A stretch of DNA of 34,908 bases from UBA7236 sp964638865. GTDB taxonomy: Bacteria > Bacteroidota > Bacteroidia > Chitinophagales > BACL12. The notes below the pieces were generated by a model. It did not search any database, was not told the DNA's origin, and saw nothing but the letters and a program-made list of their open reading frames with translations. The DNA is taken from positions 1 through 34,908 of the forward strand of contig CAZXBG010000020.1 in NCBI GenBank assembly GCA_964638865.1, in the 5' to 3' direction. Made by a program: the position numbers and the translations under genes. Below, one piece after another: positions 24,146-32,577 of this stretch (positions are counted from its first letter, which is position 1; each line of letters opens with the position of its first letter).

Positions 24146-24736
24146 ATGAAATACGAAGCTATTGTAATAGGAGTTTCTTCCGGTGGTATGACTGCTTTAA
24201 AATTTATTTTCTCAGCATTGCCTGTCGGGTTTAGCATACCAATTATTGTAGTGCAGCATATTAGCGCGCGTTCTGATAACGAATGGATTCAACTTTTAAA
24301 TGAAAAAAGCAATCTTACTGTAAAAGAAGCGGATGAAAAAGAAAAAATTGCTAGCGGAAATGCTTATATCGGCCCGTCTAATTATCATTTGTTGATTGAA
24401 AAGGATAAAACCTTTTCCCTTACAATTGATGAACGTGTAAATTTTGCAAGACCATCCATTGATGTATTGTTTGAATCGGCAGCCGAAGCATACAAAGACA
24501 AATTAATTGGTATAGTATTAACAGGTTCTAATAATGACGGAACAAAAGGTATAAAGCGAATAAAAGAATGTGGTGGTTTAGCCATTATTCAGGATCCGGA
24601 AACAGCCGAATCTTCTAATATGCCGTCATCAGCAATTGCTGCTATTCAACCGGATTATATTTTATCGCTGGAGAAAATAATTGAATTGCTAATAAAAATA
24701 ACACAAACCGATCCCGATAGCTATCGGGACAAATAA
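24146..24736 (+). CDS. cheB: CheB methylesterase domain protein without receiver
   Basis: The 196-residue protein is only the catalytic domain of chemotaxis methylesterase/deamidase, which reverses CheR methylation. The Ser-His-Asp triad is intact: Ser11 in GVSSGG, His38 in VVQHIS and Asp131 in LTGSNNDGTKG. The usual N-terminal receiver domain that inhibits the enzyme until phosphorylated is absent, so activity must be controlled otherwise, perhaps by the receiver domains of the adjacent kinases. It starts two bases after cheR and ends ten bases before the next gene, a tight operon. Its last codons (SYRD) lie inside a perfect 18-base palindrome, so the C-terminus may have been rewritten by insertion of that palindrome. 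Confidence 0.93.
   Translation: MKYEAIVIGVSSGGMTALKFIFSALPVGFSIPIIVVQHISARSDNEWIQLLNEKSNLTVKEADEKEKIASGNAYIGPSNYHLLIEKDKTFSLTIDERVNFARPSIDVLFESAAEAYKDKLIGIVLTGSNNDGTKGIKRIKECGGLAIIQDPETAESSNMPSSAIAAIQPDYILSLEKIIELLIKITQTDPDSYRDK
24712..24729. repeat. Perfect 18-base palindrome at the end of cheB
   Basis: TCCCGATAG (24712-24720) is followed directly by its reverse complement CTATCGGGA. It encodes the C-terminal PDSYRD of CheB. I recall CCCGATAGCTATCGGG as a frequent dispersed palindrome in this phylum, but cannot count it here. It may be a repeat insertion or an RNA hairpin between operon genes. Confidence 0.6.
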
Positions 24737-24746
24737 CAAAATAAAA

Positions 24747-27700
24747 ATGACACTTAATAAAAAAATATTAGTAGGATTCATTGCTTGTGCCTTGATACTT
24801 TTAGGTGTTGCAATTTTCTCTTATAAAAATAGTCAAAAATTTATCGCTTCTAATGACTTGGTAAATCAAACCAACAAGGTATTGTATGAATTCAGCCAAA
24901 TTCTAACTGCTACCACTGATGCTGAAACAGGTAATCGAGGTTTTGTCATTACTGGTGATGATAATTATCTGGAAAATTATATAAATGCTGAAAAGAATGC
25001 GATTGAACATCTTGATAAAGTAAGAAATTTAACAAAAGACAACCCCATTCAACAAAAGAATATTTATGAACTTGAGAAGGAAATTAAAATACGTTTTATT
25101 CAATTAAATAATGGTATCACTCTCCGGAAAAAAGATTTTGAATCAGCCAGAGTGTTTGTTGTCTCAGGACTAGGAAAAGAAACACAAGATGAAATAAGAA
25201 AAATAATTGAGAGAGCGCAAAACATGGAATATGCTTTGCTTGCTGAAAGAAAACAAGCCAGTGAGGAAGATGCCAACACTTTTAATTTCGTTTTTTTCAT
25301 TTTAATGCTCATCATCATCCTCGTTCTCATTATTGTTTACAGCATAGTTACATCAAATTTAAAAACACTTAGAAGAGCAGAAGCAGAAACTGCCGGCAAA
25401 AACTGGCTACTTACAGGTAACACGCAGCTTAACGAAAAATTAATAGGAGATAAAAGCTTGGAAGAGCTGGCAAATAATACAATTAGTTTTTTATGCACTT
25501 ATTTAAAAGCACAAATTGGAACAGTTTATCTGTCTAATGACAAAGATAATGCATTGATATTAAACGGACGGTATGCCTTTTCTTCGGCTACCGATACTAA
25601 AGAAAAATTTATGCTGAATGAAGGACTGATTGGTCAGGCAGCGCATGAACAAAAACAAATTTCTATAACAGATATAGCAGAAGAACATATTCGCATTACC
25701 TCCTCTGTTCTGAATGCAAAACCAAAACATATACTCATTACTCCATTTTTATTTGAAGGTAAAACAATTGGTGTAATAGAAATTGGCAGACTTACTGATT
25801 TTAACGAAACGGAAAAGGAATTCATTAATGCTTCGATGAAAAGTATAGCCATTTCAATCAATACGGCTTTCAATCAGAAAGCGCTGAAAGAATTATTAGA
25901 AAAGGTTCAAGTGCAAAAAGGCGAAATGGAAATATCTGCTTTGGAAATAGATCAGCAACTACATTCTCTGAATCAAGCAGCCATTCTTTCTATTGCGGAC
26001 GCAAATGGAAATATGATATATGCAAATGATAACTTCTGTAAAATTTCGAAATACTCAAAGGAGGAATTGCTGGGAAAAAATCATAGAATGTTGAAGTCAG
26101 AAAAACAACCTGATGGATTATTTATTGGTATGTGGAAATCAATCAGTGGCGGTAGAACATGGAAAGGAGAAATATTAAATAAAGCTAAAGACGGAACATT
26201 TTATTGGGTGGATACAACAATTACTCCTTTTAAAGGAGTAGATGGTAAAATAGAAAAATATGTTGCAATTCGATTTGATATAACGAATACTAAAAATCAA
26301 ATGGAAGAGCTGGTTACGCAAGGAGAAGAACTTCAAACACAGCAGGAAGAGCTGAAACAATTGAATGAAGAGTTAGAAGAACAATCCCAAAATTTGAAAC
26401 AACAGCAAGAGGAATTACAAATGACCAATGAGGAATTAGAAGAACAAACACAATCTTTAGAAGTAAAAAATATTGAGGTTGAAACAGCAAAAAACGACAT
26501 TGAACAAAAAAGAAAACAACTGGAAATAAGCAGCAAGTATAAATCGGAGTTCCTCGCCAACATGTCGCATGAATTGCGAACACCGCTTAATAGTTTGTTG
26601 ATCCTGTCAAAAGATCTATCTGAAAATAGAAATAAAAACTTAGATAGCGTTCAGGTAGAGAGTGCAGAAATAATTTATAAAAGTGGTTGCGATCTGCTTG
26701 TATTAATTAATGAAGTGCTTGACCTCTCTAAAATTGAAGCAGGGAAAATGTCCATAAATATTGAACCTGTATCGCTGAAAATTTTTGCAAATGAACTCAT
26801 CCATGAATTTAAACATCATGCGGATCAAAAAGGATTGAAGCTAAATGCAAAATTGGATAAAGAATTACCCGAATTCATTCGCACCGATTCACAACGATTG
26901 AACCAGATATTAAAAAATCTTCTATCAAACGCCATTAAATTTACTGAAAAAGGAAGTGTGAGTATTCGTATTGACAGAAATACAGAAAGTGCAATTATTA
27001 TTTCTGTTGCCGACACCGGTATTGGAATACAAGAAGACAAACAAATGGCCGTATTTGAAGCTTTTCAACAAGCGGACGGAGGAACATCTAGAAAATATGG
27101 TGGTACAGGTTTAGGGCTTTCCATTTCGCGTGAGCTTGCAAAATTATTAGGTGGTGAAATTAAGTTGAGCAGTAAAATAAATGAAGGCTCTACTTTTTCT
27201 CTCCTAATTCCATTGGAACTAGTTCTGGAACAGGAACATAAAAGTACAAACTCCCCCAGTAACTATAGAGAGCAAGAGTCTGCTTTGTTTAAACCACTTT
27301 TATCAAATGAAACTAAATATCTTAATTATCCTAATATAAAAGATGACAGAGATATTATAGCCATTGATGATAAAACAGTACTTATCATTGAAGATGATTT
27401 GAAATTTGCTACAATAATTTTAAGACAAGCTAACAAAAAAGGATTTAAATGTTTATCGGCAGCAACTGGAGAAGATGGTTTATTGCTTGCATTAAAACAC
27501 AAGCCACAAGCAATTATTCTCGATATGATTTTGCCGGGCATTAACGGACATGCTGTATTACTTGAATTAAAAGCAAATCCTTCTTTAAGGCATATTCCCG
27601 TACATATTATTTCGGCAAAAGAACGTTCGTTGGAACCAATCAGAGAAGGAGCGGTTGAGTATTTGATGAAACCGGTTGCTAAAGAAGATTTAGAAGAAGC

Positions 27701-28541
27701 ATTTAACAGGATTGAAAATTTTGTAAACAGAAAAATTAAAAACTTATTAATTATTGAAGACAATGAAAATTCCAGAAAGGCAATGCGTATTCTCATTGGT
27801 AATGGGGATGTTAAATGTTTTGAAGCAGCGACAGGGCTAGAAGCTATGACTCTGTATCAGCAGAATCACATTGATTGTATGATACTGGATATTGGCTTGC
27901 CGGACATGAGTGGGTTTGACCTCATCCATAAATTGGAAAAAATAAATGGTAACAATCTTCCGCCTGTTATTGTTTATACCGGTAAGGAACTTACAAAAGA
28001 AGAAAACAATGAGCTCCAGAAATATGCAGAGAGCATTATTATAAAAGGAGTAAAGTCGGAAGAACGATTGTTGGATGAAACAGCGCTTTTTCTTCACAGA
28101 ACGATTAGCAACATGCCCAAATCAAAACAATTGATTATTAATAGTTTGTACGATAAAGAAAAGGCTTTTCATGCGAAAAAAATATTATTGGTAGATGACG
28201 ACATGCGAAATCTATTTGCATTGTCAAAAATATTAACAGAGCGTGGAATGGAAATAATAAAAGCCGAAAACGGAAAAAATGCTTTAGAGATGTTGGATTT
28301 GCACCCCAACATTGATTTGGTATTGATGGATATAATGATGCCGGAAATGGACGGTTACGAAGCAATGAAACGAATTAGATTGAATGTGAAGTTCAAAAAT
28401 TTACCCGTAATTGCGCTCACCGCAAAAGCCATGAAAGACGATAAACAAAAATGTATTAATGCAGGTGCTAATGATTATATTACGAAACCTATTGATGTAG
28501 AACGATTGCTATCACTAATGCGTGTATGGTTAAGTAAATGA
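24747..28541 (+). CDS. Hybrid histidine kinase CHASE3-GAF-PAS-HK-REC-REC-REC
   Basis: This 1264-residue inner-membrane kinase has these parts: transmembrane helix 1 (about 7-27); a periplasmic CHASE3 domain (30-170, with TTDAETGNRGFVITGDDNYL); helix 2 (about 177-200); a GAF domain (225-385); a PAS domain (about 405-515); and a long coiled coil (515-600, repeated QQEEL/EELEEQ), the signalling-helix type. Then HisKA with His608 in NMSHELRTPLN, HATPase_c with DTGIGIQEDK and GGTGLGLSISREL, and three receiver domains with phospho-acceptors Asp926 (ILDMILPG), Asp1048 (ILDIGLPDM) and Asp1195 (LMDIMMPEMDG). All catalytic motifs look intact. It shares an operon with cheR and cheB, whose products may adjust it. 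The signal sensed is unknown. Confidence 0.93.
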   Translation: MTLNKKILVGFIACALILLGVAIFSYKNSQKFIASNDLVNQTNKVLYEFSQILTATTDAETGNRGFVITGDDNYLENYINAEKNAIEHLDKVRNLTKDNPIQQKNIYELEKEIKIRFIQLNNGITLRKKDFESARVFVVSGLGKETQDEIRKIIERAQNMEYALLAERKQASEEDANTFNFVFFILMLIIILVLIIVYSIVTSNLKTLRRAEAETAGKNWLLTGNTQLNEKLIGDKSLEELANNTISFLCTYLKAQIGTVYLSNDKDNALILNGRYAFSSATDTKEKFMLNEGLIGQAAHEQKQISITDIAEEHIRITSSVLNAKPKHILITPFLFEGKTIGVIEIGRLTDFNETEKEFINASMKSIAISINTAFNQKALKELLEKVQVQKGEMEISALEIDQQLHSLNQAAILSIADANGNMIYANDNFCKISKYSKEELLGKNHRMLKSEKQPDGLFIGMWKSISGGRTWKGEILNKAKDGTFYWVDTTITPFKGVDGKIEKYVAIRFDITNTKNQMEELVTQGEELQTQQEELKQLNEELEEQSQNLKQQQEELQMTNEELEEQTQSLEVKNIEVETAKNDIEQKRKQLEISSKYKSEFLANMSHELRTPLNSLLILSKDLSENRNKNLDSVQVESAEIIYKSGCDLLVLINEVLDLSKIEAGKMSINIEPVSLKIFANELIHEFKHHADQKGLKLNAKLDKELPEFIRTDSQRLNQILKNLLSNAIKFTEKGSVSIRIDRNTESAIIISVADTGIGIQEDKQMAVFEAFQQADGGTSRKYGGTGLGLSISRELAKLLGGEIKLSSKINEGSTFSLLIPLELVLEQEHKSTNSPSNYREQESALFKPLLSNETKYLNYPNIKDDRDIIAIDDKTVLIIEDDLKFATIILRQANKKGFKCLSAATGEDGLLLALKHKPQAIILDMILPGINGHAVLLELKANPSLRHIPVHIISAKERSLEPIREGAVEYLMKPVAKEDLEEAFNRIENFVNRKIKNLLIIEDNENSRKAMRILIGNGDVKCFEAATGLEAMTLYQQNHIDCMILDIGLPDMSGFDLIHKLEKINGNNLPPVIVYTGKELTKEENNELQKYAESIIIKGVKSEERLLDETALFLHRTISNMPKSKQLIINSLYDKEKAFHAKKILLVDDDMRNLFALSKILTERGMEIIKAENGKNALEMLDLHPNIDLVLMDIMMPEMDGYEAMKRIRLNVKFKNLPVIALTAKAMKDDKQKCINAGANDYITKPIDVERLLSLMRVWLSK

Positions 28542-28551
28542 TTATGAAAAA

Positions 28552-28589
28552 TTATTTGTTAGCACGTATTCGGTAGCACTAACAAATAA
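28552..28589 (+). other. Hairpin between the two kinase genes
   Basis: TTATTTGTTAG (28552-28562) pairs perfectly with CTAACAAATAA (28579-28589) across a 16-base loop. No T tract follows. It fills the 81-base gap between the kinases and may tune relative expression; read-through remains likely. Confidence 0.4.
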
Positions 28590-28622
28590 CTAATAACGAA
28601 CAACTGGTAAATTATTTATAAA

Positions 28623-30698
28623 ATGAAAGCCTACAGTCCATATAAAATTTTATTGGTTGATGATCTTCAAGAAAATCTGTTCGCATTAGAATTAATTCTT
28701 TCTAAGGAACCTTATTTCTGCGTGAAAGCAAATTCCGGAAACGAAGCATTAAAAATTCTGCTTCATGAACAAGATTTCGCTATCATATTAATTGATGTGC
28801 AAATGCCGGAGATGGATGGTTTTGAAACAGTAGAATTAATTCGAGAGATAGAAACACTTAAACATGTTCCGATTATTTTTTTAACTGCCAGCATGGATAA
28901 TTCTATGCATATTTTTAAAGGATATCAGGCCGGTGCAGTTGATTATATGGTTAAACCGCTTAATCCGGAAATATTAAAAGCAAAAGTGGCAGTTTTTGTA
29001 GATTTATATAAAAAAAATCATGAATTATTAGTTCAAAAGGAATTGATGGAAGCGCTTTACAGCGATGTTAACGCCCAAAAATTACTTTCACAATATTCTG
29101 TTAGTCTTATTGAGGCAAGCCATGATCCCTTATTTGCAATTAGTCCTGATGGTAAAATTACAGATGTGAATAATGCATCGGTAAAAGCAACCGGTGTATC
29201 ACGTGAGAAATTAATTGACACAGATTTCTTCGATTATTTTACGGACACCCAAAAAGCATGTGAAGTATATCAGGAAGTTTTTGAAAAAGGATATGTTGCC
29301 GATTCTCTTCTTACACTTAAGTGCATAGGTGGTAAGTTGACTGAGGTGTTATTTAATGGTTCTACTTACAAAGATGATAACGAGAATGTATTGGGTATTG
29401 TAATTGTTGCAAGAGATGTAACTAATCAAAAAAGAATTGAAAAAGAATTGTTAGAAGCGAGATTTTTTGCTGAGTTGGCAAAAAGTATTGCTGAAGAAGC
29501 AAAAATAAAAGCTGAAAGTGCCACACGTATAGCGGAAGACGCAGTGAAAGCGAAACAGCAATTTTTATCAAATATGAGTCACGAAATTCGTACACCGATG
29601 AATGCAATTATCGGGTTTTCAAAGGTGTTGTCGAAAACAGATCTGTCAGAAAAACAAAAAGAATATTTACAAGCTATAAAAGTAAGTGGTAATACCCTGA
29701 TCTTGCTTATTGATGACATACTCGATTTGGCAAAAGTGGATGCAGGGAAAATGACCTTTGAACAAACACCTTTCAAAATGGCGACATGCTTATCATCCAT
29801 GCTTCATTTGTTTGAAACAAAAATTCAGGAAAAAAATCTGGAGTTGGTTATAGAATACGATAATAAAATTCCTGAAGTGCTACTTGGCGATCATGTTCGC
29901 TTGCGGCAGATTATTTTAAATCTCGTTAGTAATGCAGTAAAGTTTACCTCAAAAGGGAAAATTACAGTACGAGTTCAAATGGTAATTGAAGACGATGAGC
30001 AAACAACCATAGAATTTGCAGTTACCGATACAGGAATTGGCGTTGCAGAAAATAAATTAGAAAAGATTTTTGAAAATTTTCAACAAGCTTCTGATTCTAC
30101 TTCAAAATCATTCGGAGGCACAGGATTGGGACTTGCCATTGCTAAACAATTGGTTGAAGGGCAGAATGGAGAAATTAGTGTGAAAAGTAAAATAGAAGAA
30201 GGTTCTACTTTTAGCTTTACACTTTCTTTTTTGAAAACAAATACGGAAACCGATTTGTTAAACTTTCGTGCTGAAACAGAATATGAAGAAACAGAAATTA
30301 AAAATATAAAAGTGTTGGTAGTTGAAGACGTTGTTTTAAATCAATTACTAATGAGAACAATATTAGATGATTTAGGATTTAGGTGCGATATTGCGGCAAA
30401 TGGGAAAATAGCTATTGAAAAACTTCAAACCAAATCCTATGATATTATTTTAATGGACTTACAGATGCCCGAAATGAATGGGTTTGAAGCTACTAAATAC
30501 ATTCGCAACAAAATGCACTTTAAAATTCCAATCATTGCCTTAACGGCCAATGTAACCACAGTTGATTTAGCAAAATGCAAGGCGATTGGAATGAATGATT
30601 ATGTTGCTAAACCTGTTGATGAAAAATTATTGTATCGCAAAATTATTGATTTATTAAAAAAGTCGGATGGAGAAGTTAATTTTTTCACATACCTTTGA
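28623..30698 (+). CDS. Soluble hybrid histidine kinase REC-PAS-HK-REC
   Basis: The 691-residue protein has no membrane segments. An N-terminal receiver (about 8-122) has Asp58 in LIDVQMPEMDG; a PAS domain follows (about 160-275, SHDPLFAISPDGKITDVNNA), a short coiled coil, HisKA with His320 in NMSHEIRTPMN, HATPase_c with TDTGIGVAENKLE and GGTGLGLAIAKQL, and a C-terminal receiver (about 560-680) with Asp612 in LMDLQMPEMNG. The N-terminal receiver suggests that it takes a phosphoryl group from the upstream membrane kinase, forming a relay; that is inference from domain order and proximity. It is the last gene of the cheR-cheB-kinase series; no DNA-binding response regulator is encoded next to it. 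Confidence 0.92.
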   Translation: MKAYSPYKILLVDDLQENLFALELILSKEPYFCVKANSGNEALKILLHEQDFAIILIDVQMPEMDGFETVELIREIETLKHVPIIFLTASMDNSMHIFKGYQAGAVDYMVKPLNPEILKAKVAVFVDLYKKNHELLVQKELMEALYSDVNAQKLLSQYSVSLIEASHDPLFAISPDGKITDVNNASVKATGVSREKLIDTDFFDYFTDTQKACEVYQEVFEKGYVADSLLTLKCIGGKLTEVLFNGSTYKDDNENVLGIVIVARDVTNQKRIEKELLEARFFAELAKSIAEEAKIKAESATRIAEDAVKAKQQFLSNMSHEIRTPMNAIIGFSKVLSKTDLSEKQKEYLQAIKVSGNTLILLIDDILDLAKVDAGKMTFEQTPFKMATCLSSMLHLFETKIQEKNLELVIEYDNKIPEVLLGDHVRLRQIILNLVSNAVKFTSKGKITVRVQMVIEDDEQTTIEFAVTDTGIGVAENKLEKIFENFQQASDSTSKSFGGTGLGLAIAKQLVEGQNGEISVKSKIEEGSTFSFTLSFLKTNTETDLLNFRAETEYEETEIKNIKVLVVEDVVLNQLLMRTILDDLGFRCDIAANGKIAIEKLQTKSYDIILMDLQMPEMNGFEATKYIRNKMHFKIPIIALTANVTTVDLAKCKAIGMNDYVAKPVDEKLLYRKIIDLLKKSDGEVNFFTYL

Positions 30699-30779
30699 AC
30701 AACTCTTGACTATTACAATGATAACACATTGCCTAAAATATTAATTAAAAATTAGCTTACATTTAATTAAAAAGGTAAA

Positions 30780-32282
30780 ATGAAACATATAATCATCTTT
30801 TGGATCTTTTTTTTTCAAGTATTTCATTTCGTAAATGGACAAAACCTCGCAATGCAAATTGATAGTATCGCTATTGATAACGATATGATGGGAGCTGCAG
30901 TAGTTGTTTTTTGTGAATCTGAGATTATTGACTCTTATTACTTTGGAAAATCTGATTATCAAAGAAATTTCAATGTACACGAGTATACGAAGTTCAGAAT
31001 AGCAAGTATTTCAAAGTCGATTACAGCAATTTCAATTATGCAATTGGCAGAACAAGACCTTCTGGATTTGGATGTTGATATCAGCACTATTTTGGGATAT
31101 AATGTTGAAAATCCAGATTATCCAATTGCAGAAATCACAACTAGAATGTTATTGTCTCACACTTCAACAATAATTGACGGTCCAACTTACAGTTCTTTCT
31201 TAAGTTCAACCGTAAATGACAATCCTATACCCAACTTAAGCGAATTATTAACTCCGGAAGGTGACTTTTATGATACAGACCAATTTAATAATAAAGTTCC
31301 CGGTAACTATTTTAATTACGCTAATGTCAACTATGTAATTTTGGGCACAATCGTTGAAAAGATTTCAAGTTTGCGGTTTGATGTTTATTGTCTGCAAAAT
31401 ATTTTTCAACCATTGGGACTTGATGCTTCCTTTAATGTAAATGACCTGCAAAGTATTGACAGCGTGGCAGTGCTTTATCGAAAAATCAGCGGTGTGTGGA
31501 CAGCTCAGGCTGATAATTTTGAAGGTATTCAACCGGAATTTACCAATTTGGCAGGTTATATTCCCGGAACTAATGGGGGCAGATTTGGCCCACAAGGAGG
31601 ATTAAGATGTTCGGCAGTAGATTTAGCAACGATTTTTATGTGTTTAAACAATCCTGAATACTGTCCCACGCCATTGCTCAATCCTGTTAGCATTGCTTCC
31701 ATGCGTGATGAAAATTGGTTATATAACGGAAGTAATGGGAATAATTACTATGGACTTTTTTTAAGCTGGGGTTTAGGCATTCACAGAATTACTTCTACAC
31801 CGGGCAACGACATTGTATTACCTGGAAGTTCATCAATGTTTGGGCATACAGGTGAAGCCTATGGATTAGTTAGTGATGCTTATTTCGACACTACCCGTAA
31901 AGTAGGATTTATTTTTATTACTAACGGTGTAGGTGTTGGCTACCAAACAAACATCTATTCTGCTTTTTACACAATAGAACAAGAAATATTTAATGCTATT
32001 GAGAATTATAGTAATCTTAGTAGTTGTCTTGCATTAACCATAGATTCGGAAATAAATAACAATAGTTCATTTATTTACCCGAATCCTGCAAGTAATGAAA
32101 TAAATATTAAACTTAATAATTTCACACATGTGGCTCCTATAAAAGTGTATAATATGGAAGGAAGGGTTGTCATGGAGGATACTATTATTTCGCAGGATAT
32201 CACAATTGACATTTCAAATTTGAAGAGCGGACTTTACATAATACAAATTGAGGAACAAATAGAAAGTTTTGTCAAATTTTGA
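30780..32282 (+). CDS. Secreted beta-lactamase-like serine hydrolase with T9SS domain
   Basis: The 500-residue protein has a signal peptide (1-21, ending FVNGQ), then a class C beta-lactamase/penicillin-binding-like serine hydrolase (about 25-400). The three family motifs are in place: S76-x-x-K79 (SISK), Y180-x-N182 (YANVNY) and H356-T-G358 (FGHTGEAYG). The last 75 residues form a T9SS sorting domain (YPNPASNEINIKL, IKVYNMEGRVV, LKSGLYIIQIEEQ), so it should be exported to the cell surface. The family includes esterases and D-aminopeptidases as well as true beta-lactamases, and antibiotic resistance should not be assumed. ATG 30780 gives the proper signal. Confidence 0.88.
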   Translation: MKHIIIFWIFFFQVFHFVNGQNLAMQIDSIAIDNDMMGAAVVVFCESEIIDSYYFGKSDYQRNFNVHEYTKFRIASISKSITAISIMQLAEQDLLDLDVDISTILGYNVENPDYPIAEITTRMLLSHTSTIIDGPTYSSFLSSTVNDNPIPNLSELLTPEGDFYDTDQFNNKVPGNYFNYANVNYVILGTIVEKISSLRFDVYCLQNIFQPLGLDASFNVNDLQSIDSVAVLYRKISGVWTAQADNFEGIQPEFTNLAGYIPGTNGGRFGPQGGLRCSAVDLATIFMCLNNPEYCPTPLLNPVSIASMRDENWLYNGSNGNNYYGLFLSWGLGIHRITSTPGNDIVLPGSSSMFGHTGEAYGLVSDAYFDTTRKVGFIFITNGVGVGYQTNIYSAFYTIEQEIFNAIENYSNLSSCLALTIDSEINNNSSFIYPNPASNEINIKLNNFTHVAPIKVYNMEGRVVMEDTIISQDITIDISNLKSGLYIIQIEEQIESFVKF

Positions 32283-32329
32283 TCTTTTAAAAATAAAATC
32301 AATAAAAAACTGAGTAACGAAAGGAATAT

Positions 32330-32537
32330 GGCCCACAAAAATGGATATCAGCCGAGCAACATTTTCCTACTCTATCATCTCCTCCCAACTCGAACTCGTA
32401 TTTTGTTGCCGGCTTTTATTTGCAGTAATTTCAATAAGTTACAAATGCGCCCTATCAATTTTAATTATTTTGTTATTTTTATATGCTTGTTAACATTGGA
32501 GTGGGAGGTGAAGGATTTAATTTTTTTACACCCGATG
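32330..32537 (-). pseudogene. Relic C of the 5' end of an IS1182-like element
   Basis: On the minus strand this has an end motif ATCGGGTGTAAAAA (near 32524-32537), a leader nearly identical to that of relic B (32402-32506), then degenerate transposase codons SRQQNTSSSWEEMIE-stop-ENVARLISIFVGHI, aligned with the N-terminal fragment in relic B. It stops abruptly at about 32330. The apparent plus-strand protein at 32328-32567 is only this relic read backwards. Confidence 0.65.
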
Positions 32538-32577
32538 GATAGCGGGTCTGCCGTTATCGAAAAGTAAAATAAGATTT

